Positions 31,976-39,564 of a stretch of 64,000 nucleotides of DNA are shown in pieces. The notes beneath the pieces are model-generated. The model was not told the DNA's origin. It saw only the letters and a program-made list of their open reading frames with translations, and did no database searches. A program made the position numbers and the translations under genes. The DNA comes from Arthrobacter rhizosphaerae (GTDB lineage Bacteria; Actinomycetota; Actinomycetes; Actinomycetales; Micrococcaceae). Location: contig NZ_JALLAN010000006.1 of assembly GCF_023062595.1 (NCBI RefSeq), positions 62,001-126,000 on the forward strand. The letters run 5' to 3'. Within the stretch, counting starts at the first letter, position 1. Each line of letters begins with the position of its first letter.

Positions 31976-34528
31976 ATGAATCCGAGCAAAATATCCAAGC
32001 GGTTTTTGTCTGTCCTCGCCGCCGCAAGCGCCTTGGCCTTGGCGTGCTCCGGCGTCCCGGCGAACGCCGTCGAAACTTCCGGACGTGATACTTCCGGAGT
32101 GCAACTGGACTACCTCGACCGCGGCCTGGTGGCTGCGGGTACTTCCGAAGGCGTCTTCCTCAGTTGGCGCCTCCTCGGCCACGAAGCAAGCGGCGCATCC
32201 GCCAACGGCCTGACGGGGACGGACTTCGCCGTGTACCGGGACGGCCAAAAAATCGCCACCGTCACGGACAGCACCAACTTCCTTGATCCTGCCGGCACTG
32301 CAACCTCCAAATACTCAGTGGCAGCCGTTGCCGCTGGCCAGGAAGTGGACCGCAGCGAGGACGTTACGTCCTGGGCTGGCAACTTCAAGGACCTGCCATT
32401 GAAGAAGCCTGCAGATGGGCTAACACCCAAGGGAGAGAGTTACACGTACTCCGCCAACGACATGAGCGTGGGCGACGTCGATGGTGACGGACAGTATGAG
32501 TACGTCGTCAAATGGGACCCCTCCAATTCCAAGGACGTCTCACAGGTGGGCTACACAGGACCCACCTACGTGGACACCTACACCGCCGACGGAACACTGC
32601 TTCACCGGATCGATCTCGGCGTTAACATCCGCTCTGGCGCCCACTACACCCAACTGCTGGTAAACGACTTCGACGGCGACGGCCGGTCCGAGATGATGTT
32701 CAAGACAGCTCCGGGCACCAAGACTGTCGCATACACCTCTGATGGGGAGGTCAAGGGCGAGCAGTTCATTTCCCTCCCGACGGCGGATCAAGAGGCCGGC
32801 TACTCGCATGCCGATGACTACCGCATGAGCGCTGCTGACTACTACAGCCACATGGTTGAAACGTTCCAGAATTGGACGGAACACCCCGAAGTGAAGGCAG
32901 GAAAATGGCCGGCGACGCTTGAGCAAGCTTTCGGGACCACGCCCAAGTACCAGTACCCTCTGTCGCAGCAGGATGCCGAGGCCCTGACCGACTACTTCAT
33001 GGACGTCTACGCTCCATCGCGCAGCTCCCGCAACAACTTGCGGGCCTTTGAAGGCTTTATTGTTTCGGGCCCGGAATATCTGACGGTCTTTGACGGCGCC
33101 ACGGGTAAAGAACTGCAGACGGTGCCGTACAAACCTGAACGCCACGACGACGGCCTGATGTGGGGCGACTACGCCATGGGCCGCATTGAGCCCGGCAACA
33201 GGGTGGACCGCTTCCTCGCCGGCGTGGCCTATCTCGACGGCAAGAAGCCCGCCGCTGTCTTTGCCCGCGGCTACTACACCCGCACCACCCTCGCCAGCTA
33301 CACCTGGGACGGCCGGACCATCAGTGAAGTCTGGAACATTGACAGCGGCTGGGCTCCTATGACGAATCCCTTCAACGACTCGCCTCACGGCCGCGACGGC
33401 ACAGATCCGGAATACGGCAAATTGACCACGCAAGGCTTCCACTCGCTAAGTGCCTCTGATGTGGATGGAGACGGCAAACAGGAAATCGTCTACGGTTCCG
33501 CGACCATCGACGATGACGGCTCGGTGCTGTACAGCTCCTTCGACCAGCTCCCGCCAGGAAGCGCAGCGCCCGGGGAGCAGGCACGGTTGGGCCACGGCGA
33601 CGCGATGCACGTCACCGACATCGATCCGGACAGGCCTGGCAAGGAAATCTTCACCGTGCATGAAGGCGCCGCTTGGGCGCCCTATGGGTACGCCATGCGT
33701 GACGCCGCCACGGGTGAGGTGCTTTTCGGCGCCTACTCAGGAAAAGACACTGGGCGTGGAATGATCGGCGACGTCGATCCCGCCGTCCGGGGCATCGAAA
33801 ACTGGGCTATCGGAATGCAGTCCGCCGACGGCGACAAGCTCTCCCCTGCCTCCACCCCAGGCACCAACATGAGCATCAAGTGGGCCGCAGACATGACCAC
33901 CCAAATCATCAACGGCTCGGGCGAGCAGACTCCTACGATAGTGGACTGGAAGCGCGGGACTCTGCTCACCGCCGTCGGCACACGAACCAACAACGGAACC
34001 AAGGGGACCCCATCCCTCGTGGCGGACGTTGTAGGTGACTGGCGCGAGGAAATGCTGGTTCGCACGGCGGACAGTACAGCCATCCGGATGTATCTGAGCA
34101 CCGAAGTCACCCAGCACAAGCTCTACACGCTGATGCACGATGCTCAGTACCGGGCGGAAGTGGCCCGGCAGAACACCACCTACAACCAGCCCTCCTACAC
34201 CGGGTTCTATTTCGCGTCCGACATGGACTTCACGAAGGTTCCGTTGCCGTCAGTGTGGACTCCTGGAAGCATCGCTGACCTCCAGTCACGACTGGACCGG
34301 TTCATTGAATCCGGCGACGTAAGCGGGCCGGTAGCAAAGCAGCTCTCAGCAATTCTCCAACCTGCCGTGGGCGCCATAAACCGCGGCGATGGAGAGCAGC
34401 CAGGGCCACCAATTGAAAGATTCCTGGCCTTCCTGGAGCAGCAGAAACAGGCTGATCAGGTATCAGAGAGCGCCCGCGAGACTCTGGTCCATCACGCTTC
34501 ATCGGTCCTGAAGATGCTGGGCAGGTAG
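31976..34528 (+). CDS. secreted rhamnogalacturonan lyase, polysaccharide lyase family 11
   Basis: Extracellular lyase that cleaves the rhamnogalacturonan I backbone of pectin by beta-elimination (YesW/YesX type). A signal peptide (KRFLSVLAAASALALA, likely cut after ANA near residue 31) is followed by a short beta-sandwich domain, then the eight-bladed propeller with Ca-binding repeats: NDMSVGDVDGDGQYEYVVKW, VNDFDGDGRSEMMFKTAPG, SASDVDGDGKQEIVYG and HVTDIDPDRPGKEIF. The last 90 residues are helical and resemble the FIMAH-type C-terminal module of Gram-positive secreted enzymes. The total of 850 residues is longer than core PL11 because of this tail. AAAGGA stands before the ATG. An operator-like palindrome lies just upstream; no import gene for the products is adjacent. 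Confidence 0.93.
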   Translation: MNPSKISKRFLSVLAAASALALACSGVPANAVETSGRDTSGVQLDYLDRGLVAAGTSEGVFLSWRLLGHEASGASANGLTGTDFAVYRDGQKIATVTDSTNFLDPAGTATSKYSVAAVAAGQEVDRSEDVTSWAGNFKDLPLKKPADGLTPKGESYTYSANDMSVGDVDGDGQYEYVVKWDPSNSKDVSQVGYTGPTYVDTYTADGTLLHRIDLGVNIRSGAHYTQLLVNDFDGDGRSEMMFKTAPGTKTVAYTSDGEVKGEQFISLPTADQEAGYSHADDYRMSAADYYSHMVETFQNWTEHPEVKAGKWPATLEQAFGTTPKYQYPLSQQDAEALTDYFMDVYAPSRSSRNNLRAFEGFIVSGPEYLTVFDGATGKELQTVPYKPERHDDGLMWGDYAMGRIEPGNRVDRFLAGVAYLDGKKPAAVFARGYYTRTTLASYTWDGRTISEVWNIDSGWAPMTNPFNDSPHGRDGTDPEYGKLTTQGFHSLSASDVDGDGKQEIVYGSATIDDDGSVLYSSFDQLPPGSAAPGEQARLGHGDAMHVTDIDPDRPGKEIFTVHEGAAWAPYGYAMRDAATGEVLFGAYSGKDTGRGMIGDVDPAVRGIENWAIGMQSADGDKLSPASTPGTNMSIKWAADMTTQIINGSGEQTPTIVDWKRGTLLTAVGTRTNNGTKGTPSLVADVVGDWREEMLVRTADSTAIRMYLSTEVTQHKLYTLMHDAQYRAEVARQNTTYNQPSYTGFYFASDMDFTKVPLPSVWTPGSIADLQSRLDRFIESGDVSGPVAKQLSAILQPAVGAINRGDGEQPGPPIERFLAFLEQQKQADQVSESARETLVHHASSVLKMLGR

Positions 34529-34541
34529 CAAGCCACGTTTG

Positions 34542-34585
34542 TTTGCACACCCCCGGCTCCCGGACGGAACCGGGGGGTGTGCAAA
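34542..34585. terminator. hairpin after the rhamnogalacturonan lyase
   Basis: TTTGCACACCCCCGG (34542-34556) pairs with CCGGGGGGTGTGCAAA (34570-34585) with one bulged G. It ends in AAAAACG rather than a T-run on the plus strand. It lies 14 bases after the stop and 27 bases before the next gene start. Confidence 0.7.
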
Positions 34586-34612
34586 AACGATCCGATAGGA
34601 AAGACTGCTCAA

Positions 34613-35443
34613 ATGTCACTTTCACCCATGATTGAGCTCAATGACGGATTCAAGATCCCACAGCTGGGGCTCGGCACCTGGCCGCTTAATGATGAGGAGG
34701 TGGCAGACGTCGTCGTGTCCGCAGTGGAAGCCGGCTACCGGCACATTGACACTGCTGTGAAGTATGGCAATGAAGCGGGAGTGGGTGAAGGCATCCGCAG
34801 AAGCGGAATCGATCGCTCCGAGCTATTCGTGACCACAAAACTCGACGGCGAATTCCAAGGACAAGAGCGTGCTGTCGAAGGATTGGACGGTTCGCTGGAG
34901 CGGTTGGGCCTGGACTATGTGGACCTTCTCCTTATCCACTGGCCGCTCCCCCGACGCGGGGAGTTCATCTCCACCTGGAAGACGTTTGAAAAACTTCAGG
35001 CGCAGGGAAAAGTCCGCTCCATTGGAGTCTCGAATTTCAAGCCTGCCCATCTTGATGTCCTCCTCAGCGAAACAACAGTCGTTCCTGCCGTTAATCAACT
35101 TCAAATCAGCCCGGCGGTCCCAAGGACCTTTGAACGCTCCTACAACGCCCGGAAGGGAATCCAGGCCGTCGCATACAGTCCTCTGGGCGCCGGCACCGAA
35201 CTCCTTCACGCACCTGTGCTGGGACGCATCTCGGAGAAATATCGCAAAACCCCGGGACAGGTGGTGCTCCGTTGGCACGTTCAGCAAGGGCTTGTGGCCA
35301 TACCGAAATCAGCCAATCCGCAGCGCCTCCGCGAGAATTTCGATGTTTTCGATTTCGAACTGGACGATCAGGATTTCGAGGCTATAGCCACGTTGGATGC
35401 GGGCCCCGACGCCGGCGTGGACTCCGATATCCAAGGCCACTGA
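34613..35443 (+). CDS. aldo-keto reductase (divergent member)
   Basis: A 276-residue NADPH-dependent reductase starting at ATG 34613 (AGGAAAG about nine bases upstream). The tetrad is intact: D/Y in HIDTAVKYGNEAG, K in FVTTKLDG, H in LLIHWPLP; IPKSANPQRLRENF is the cofactor motif. Where relatives have NQIELHPxxQQ this protein reads NQLQISPAVPRTFER, so the conserved His-Pro is lost and the segment lining the active site differs. The substrate range may therefore differ from the two other reductases nearby. It sits between the pectin lyase and stress genes, separated by hairpins. Confidence 0.9.
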   Translation: MSLSPMIELNDGFKIPQLGLGTWPLNDEEVADVVVSAVEAGYRHIDTAVKYGNEAGVGEGIRRSGIDRSELFVTTKLDGEFQGQERAVEGLDGSLERLGLDYVDLLLIHWPLPRRGEFISTWKTFEKLQAQGKVRSIGVSNFKPAHLDVLLSETTVVPAVNQLQISPAVPRTFERSYNARKGIQAVAYSPLGAGTELLHAPVLGRISEKYRKTPGQVVLRWHVQQGLVAIPKSANPQRLRENFDVFDFELDDQDFEAIATLDAGPDAGVDSDIQGH

Positions 35444-35554
35444 GGCAGTACCGACTGGCAAAAAAATACTAAGCATGATTACTATTGGGGAGAAGGATGA
35501 AGCGCACCCGGCAACCCGGGTGCCTCCTCAAGAAGAAGAAGGAACGATAAAAAA

Positions 35555-35818
35555 ATGGGTTTTTTCGCATTTCTGATTCTGGGCCTTATTGCCGGCGCCA
35601 TCGCTAAGGCAATCCTCCCCGGCCGTCAGGGTGGTGGCATCTTCATCACGCTGCTGCTCGGTGTTGTCGGGGCCATCCTCGGCGGCTGGATCGGTGGAAT
35701 GATCTTCGGCACCGGCCTCGAGGAGTTCTTCTCCTTGCAGACGTGGCTGCTGGCCATCGGTGGTGCGCTTATCGTACTGCTGGTCTACGGCATGATCACC
35801 AAGCGCTCGCACCGCTAA
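35555..35818 (+). CDS. GlsB/YeaQ/YmgE family stress membrane protein
   Basis: An 87-residue protein with three Gly-rich membrane helices (transglycosylase-associated protein family). GLIAGAIAKAILPGRQGGG and the GVVGAILGGWIGG helix are the hallmarks. Members are induced in general stress, with no defined activity. GAAGAAGGAACG precedes the ATG. A terminator follows directly. Confidence 0.93.
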   Translation: MGFFAFLILGLIAGAIAKAILPGRQGGGIFITLLLGVVGAILGGWIGGMIFGTGLEEFFSLQTWLLAIGGALIVLLVYGMITKRSHR

Positions 35819-35833
35819 ACACGGTGCGGCCTG

Positions 35834-35868
35834 AAACCGGCTCCAGGAACCGTCCTGGGGCCGGTTTT
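35834..35868 (+). terminator. rho-independent terminator after the stress membrane gene
   Basis: AAACCGGCTCCAGG (35834-35847) pairs with CCTGGGGCCGGTTTT (35854-35868) around AACCGT, allowing one mismatch near the loop, and ends in TTTTCTCG. Confidence 0.85.
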
Positions 35869-35949
35869 CTCGCTAAGGCTCAGCATGGCTGATGGCAGCC
35901 ACCCGCTGGGGCCAGGTACAAAAACCTTCTCACAGAGCAGGAGTACATC

Positions 35950-36348
35950 ATGAAGAAAAAGCTTCTATTCGGAACAGGGATGGCCGCAGGGTACGTTCTC
36001 GGTTCGCGCTCAGGGCGCGCCGCCTACGAAAAACTCAAGGCGCGGGCGGCAAGTATCTGGGACAGCAAACCCGTCCAGGACAAAGTCTCCGCAGCCACCG
36101 AGGTGGTCAAGGAAAAGGCACCCGAGGTCACTGATCAATTGACTGAGGCAGCCCGGCGTGCAGGTACAGTCATCAGTTCCGCCATGCACCGGGACGGAAA
36201 GTCCGGCGATTCGGACGGACACAGGTCCGACACCGAAGCCGTGACCGAAACCAGCATTCCGGCTCACAGCACCCACCCGGAAACCGCGAATCTGGGCACC
36301 TCCAGTAACGAGGGTGGTCCGGCCGTGGATCCCGGCAGGAACATCTAA
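35950..36348 (+). CDS. YtxH-like small envelope/stress protein
   Basis: A 132-residue protein of a kind common in Micrococcaceae. KKLLFGTGMAAGYVLGSRSG is a short hydrophobic glycine-rich start like that of YtxH proteins; an amphipathic Lys/Glu/Ala-rich helix follows (about 25-70), then a disordered Ser/Thr/His/Gly-rich tail. It may associate with the membrane through the N-terminal segment. Relatives are sometimes labelled protoporphyrinogen oxidase, which nothing in this sequence supports. GGAG lies nine bases upstream of the ATG. Neighbourhood suggests a stress role alongside the GlsB-type gene. Confidence 0.8.
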   Translation: MKKKLLFGTGMAAGYVLGSRSGRAAYEKLKARAASIWDSKPVQDKVSAATEVVKEKAPEVTDQLTEAARRAGTVISSAMHRDGKSGDSDGHRSDTEAVTETSIPAHSTHPETANLGTSSNEGGPAVDPGRNI

Positions 36349-36450
36349 CACTTTTATCGGCAGACCAGTTGGGCACTGCGGCCAGTCGGATATCCTCCGA
36401 CTGGCCGCACCCCATTGACGCTGCTTGTGATGCAGGATACAGTTTCTCCA

Positions 36451-36466
36451 AGTTATACGAATAACT
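36451..36466. promoter_or_regulatory. LacI-family operator upstream of the oligosaccharide operon
   Basis: AGTTATACGAATAACT: arms AGTTAT/ATAACT with a CG-containing centre (ACGA), the usual LacI form. It lies 32 bases before the lacI start, suggesting autorepression of the whole operon. A near copy is at 37645-37660. Confidence 0.75.
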
Positions 36467-36498
36467 GACTGAATCACTAGAGGCCCAAGGAGGTGTCC

Positions 36499-37542
36499 AT
36501 GGCTGGAATGCGGCCCAAGTCCGGACCTACCATGCATGATGTTGCGGCTGCCGCCGGCGTATCGCAGGCCACGGTCTCTTTGGTGCTGAATTCAGCCGGT
36601 GGTTCACGTTTCTCCGCGGATACCCAGAAGCGCGTCCGGGATGCTGTGGACAAGCTCGGCTACCGCACCAATGCGCATGCCAAGACCCTGCGGGAGGGCG
36701 TGGCCGGGATGATCGGCTTTGTTGGCGACTCCGTGGCCACATCCCCATTCGCGGGCGCCATCATCGAAGGAGCACAACAGCGGGCATGGGAGGACGGACT
36801 CCTCCTGCTCACGGTCAACACCGGTGGCGACAAGGAACTCGAGGCCGCATCTCTGGACACTATGCTCTCGTACAAGGTCGCCGGAGTGGTCTACGGCGCC
36901 ATGTATCACCGGCACCTGGACGTTCCGGAAGCCCTGGCCGGAGTCCCCTCCGTTGTTCTCAACTCGCAAGACAGGGCCGGCAGGCTTCCCAGCGTGGCAC
37001 CCGACGAGGTGCGCGGAGGCTATGCCGCTACGCGAAGGCTCCTGGATGCAGGGCACTCCCGGATTGCGTTCATTAACATCGAGACCCTGGAAAGCGGGCT
37101 CCCTGCTGCCGTCGGTCGACATGAAGGTTACCTGGCAGCGCTCGATGAGGCCGGCTTTGAACCGGACCCGGCCCTCATCCGGTTTGGGCTGGGCGGCGAG
37201 GAACACGGCTATAACTACACAATGGAACTGCTGACCGCCAGCAAGCCGCCAACGGCAATATTCTGCGCCAATGATCGCGGCGCCTGGGGTGCTTATCAGG
37301 CGGTGTCGGACCTGCACCTTTCAGTCCCCCGCGACGTCTCGATCGTCGGATTCGACAACCAGGCAATTCTGGCGCCAAACCTGCGGCCGGGCCTGACCAC
37401 CCTTGAATTACCGTTCGTTGCCATGGGCCGGCGCGCGGTTGAACTGATCCTCCAAAATGCGGAACCCGATGGCCGGGTCGAGCTGATGGAGTGCCCTTTG
37501 ATTGAACGCAATTCAGTCACCCATCCTAAGGAGATGCCGTGA
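36499..37542 (+). CDS. LacI family transcriptional regulator
   Basis: Sugar-responsive repressor of 347 residues. The helix-turn-helix TMHDVAAAAGVSQATVSLVL at 11-30 is canonical, with hinge-helix region TNAHAKTLREG; the periplasmic-binding-protein-like domain follows. The start ATG 36499 has AAGGAGG six bases upstream; a GTG two codons earlier lies inside that site and is less likely. It is the first gene of the operon with two permeases, a binding protein and a GH32 fructosidase, and its stop overlaps the permease GTG by four bases. It is expected to bind the palindrome at 36451 and to respond to an oligosaccharide or fructose derivative. Confidence 0.93.
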   Translation: MAGMRPKSGPTMHDVAAAAGVSQATVSLVLNSAGGSRFSADTQKRVRDAVDKLGYRTNAHAKTLREGVAGMIGFVGDSVATSPFAGAIIEGAQQRAWEDGLLLLTVNTGGDKELEAASLDTMLSYKVAGVVYGAMYHRHLDVPEALAGVPSVVLNSQDRAGRLPSVAPDEVRGGYAATRRLLDAGHSRIAFINIETLESGLPAAVGRHEGYLAALDEAGFEPDPALIRFGLGGEEHGYNYTMELLTASKPPTAIFCANDRGAWGAYQAVSDLHLSVPRDVSIVGFDNQAILAPNLRPGLTTLELPFVAMGRRAVELILQNAEPDGRVELMECPLIERNSVTHPKEMP

Positions 37543-38513
37543 GCCGTACCATCCCGGCCAGACGTGCGCGTCCCGATGCGGCGCTGTTGCCGCATCGAAA
37601 AAATTCTCTTTCGCTCCGCCTGAGGAGAATTTCCCGCGCCTGGCAGTTATACGTATTACTAGCGCCCGCTGTTGTCTACATTCTGGTCTTCAAGTACTGG
37701 CCGATGTACGGCGTTCAGATAGCCTTCAAGAATTACAACCCCGCTGATGGCTTCACTGACAGCCCCTGGGTTGGGCTGACGCACTTCATCAGGTTCGTGA
37801 ACTCCTACCAGTTCGGTCAAGTCGTCGGAAATACCTTATGGATCGCCGTTCTTGGCCTGCTGTTGGCCTTCCCGATCCCGATCATCCTGGCGTTGCTGGT
37901 CAACCAGCTCCAGAGTGAGAGATTCAAGAAGTTCACCCAAACCGTGTTGTATTCGCCCGCTTTCATTTCCACCGTGGTGGTGGTGGGCATCATGTTCGTG
38001 ATCCTCTCCCCACGATCCGGGCTGGTAAACAACGCCATCCAACTGGCCGGCGGCGAACCGATCTTCTTTATGGGATCCGCCGAGTGGTTCCGGCCCATCT
38101 ACGTCGTCTCGGATGTCTGGCAGAACGCAGGCTTCTCGATGATCGTGTACCTGGCGGCCCTCGCAGCCATCGACCCGGCACTGCATGACGCGGCCAAGGT
38201 CGACGGCGCGTCGAAGTTGCAACGAATCCGGCACATCGACCTGCCGGGCATCATGCCGGTAGTCACGATTCTGTTCATCCTTGCCATCGGAAACCTGCTC
38301 AACGTCGGCTTCGAGAAGGCGCTGCTGATGCAGACGCCGCTGAACCTCTCGACGTCGGAAATCATCCAGACCTACGTGTACCACGCGGGCCTGCAGCAGG
38401 CGCAGTTCAGCTACTCGGCCGCCATCGGTCTCTTCAACTCCGTCCTCAACCTCGCGCTGCTTCTTGTTTTCAACACGATTGCGCGCCGGGCCAACCAAGC
38501 GACCCTGTGGTGA
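37539..38513 (+). CDS. ABC sugar transporter permease, LplB type
   Basis: Inner-membrane component of a CUT1 carbohydrate importer (324 residues, six helices). LAPAVVYILVFKYWPMYGVQIAF is the first helix and DAAKVDGASKLQRIRHIDLPG is the EAA loop that contacts the ATPase. No ATPase gene is in this operon, as usual for CUT1 systems that share MsiK. The GTG start overlaps the lacI stop (GTGA). Codons around residues 36-41 read tta-tac-gta-tta-cta, three rare leucine codons where the DNA copies the upstream operator. Partner of the permease at 38521 and the binding protein at 39565. Confidence 0.93.
   Translation: MSRTIPARRARPDAALLPHRKNSLSLRLRRISRAWQLYVLLAPAVVYILVFKYWPMYGVQIAFKNYNPADGFTDSPWVGLTHFIRFVNSYQFGQVVGNTLWIAVLGLLLAFPIPIILALLVNQLQSERFKKFTQTVLYSPAFISTVVVVGIMFVILSPRSGLVNNAIQLAGGEPIFFMGSAEWFRPIYVVSDVWQNAGFSMIVYLAALAAIDPALHDAAKVDGASKLQRIRHIDLPGIMPVVTILFILAIGNLLNVGFEKALLMQTPLNLSTSEIIQTYVYHAGLQQAQFSYSAAIGLFNSVLNLALLLVFNTIARRANQATLW
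37645..37660. promoter_or_regulatory. second LacI-operator-like site inside the permease gene
   Basis: AGTTATACGTATTACT matches the upstream operator AGTTATACGAATAACT at 14 of 16 positions and keeps seven of eight palindromic pairs. It is 1,194 bases downstream of the first site, a distance that could allow a repression loop or act as a roadblock. Confidence 0.55.
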
Positions 38514-38520
38514 TGCCGAA

Positions 38521-39483
38521 ATGTCTCTGACAACCAACCCCCGCACAACAGACAGCCCGAAGCAGACAGTCAGTCCCACCCGCCGTCCCCCGCTCACCCT
38601 GCGGGACAGATACGGCGACCGCGTCTTCAACATCGCAGCCATCACCATCCTGCTGCTGTCCATCCTGGCAGTGGTGTATCCGCTGTACTTCATCGTCATC
38701 GCCTCCGTCAGCGACCCGAACGCCGTCTACGAAGGAAAAGTCTGGCTGTTCCCCTCCGGCATTACCACCGAAGGATACGAGCGGATTTTCGCCGACAGCC
38801 GGATCTGGAACGGCCTGGGCAACACCGTCATCTACACGGTGCTCGGCACCGCTGTCAGCGTAACCACCATCCTCTTCGGCGCCTACGCACTCTCACGCAA
38901 GGACATGCCAGGGCGGAAGATCCTGATGCTCCTGTTCGTCATCACCATGTTTTTCGATGGCGGACTCATCACCAAGTATCTGGTGGTCCGCGACCTGGGC
39001 ATGCTGGACACCGTGTGGGCTGTAGTCCTGCCCGGTGCGGTGGGCGTCTGGAATCTGATCATTGCCCGGTCATTTTTCGAACACACCATCCCGAACGAAC
39101 TGCGCGAAGCCGCCCAAATGGATGGGGCAACCGACTTCAAATTCTTCTTCCAAATGGTGCTCCCCCTGTCCAAACCATTGATCATGCTCATGATCATGGT
39201 CCACGTCGTAGCCCACTGGAACTCGTTCTTCGACGCACTCATCTTCCTCAATGACGACTCCAAGTACCCGCTACAGCTTGTACTTCGGAACATCCTCATC
39301 CAGTCAGACGTCTCCTCCACCGGAACCACCGGCGGAGACATCGAGTCCTATGCGGCAGCGCAAAGGATCGCAGAGCTCACCAAGTACGCCATGATCGTCG
39401 TCTCGAGCCTGCCACTCATGATTGCCCTGCCATTCATGCAGAAGCACTTCACCAAGGGCGCCATGATCGGCGCCGTCAAATAG
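38521..39483 (+). CDS. ABC sugar transporter permease, LplC type
   Basis: Second CUT1 permease (320 residues). RYGDRVFNIAAITILLLSIL opens helix 1, YALSRKDMPGRKILMLLFV is the family motif before the third helix, and LREAAQMDGATDFKFFFQMV is the EAA loop. The ATG 38521 starts seven bases after the LplB stop. Together with LplB it forms the membrane pore for sugar delivered by the lipoprotein at 39565. Confidence 0.93.
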   Translation: MSLTTNPRTTDSPKQTVSPTRRPPLTLRDRYGDRVFNIAAITILLLSILAVVYPLYFIVIASVSDPNAVYEGKVWLFPSGITTEGYERIFADSRIWNGLGNTVIYTVLGTAVSVTTILFGAYALSRKDMPGRKILMLLFVITMFFDGGLITKYLVVRDLGMLDTVWAVVLPGAVGVWNLIIARSFFEHTIPNELREAAQMDGATDFKFFFQMVLPLSKPLIMLMIMVHVVAHWNSFFDALIFLNDDSKYPLQLVLRNILIQSDVSSTGTTGGDIESYAAAQRIAELTKYAMIVVSSLPLMIALPFMQKHFTKGAMIGAVK

Positions 39484-39564
39484 CGACACCCTTTCTAAGA
39501 AAAACCCCCGGCCCTGGCACCCGCCACGGAACGGCAGCTATCCCACCTCAGAATAGGAATGACC

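Noticed and set aside
32540..33442. 300-codon minus-strand frame opposite the rhamnogalacturonan lyase
   Set aside because: It lies fully inside a conserved PL11 gene with clear Ca-binding repeats; no start signal on the minus strand.
35950..36348. Protoporphyrinogen oxidase label for the YtxH-like protein
   Set aside because: No flavin-binding or catalytic motif; the sequence is a short hydrophobic segment plus a low-complexity helix and tail.
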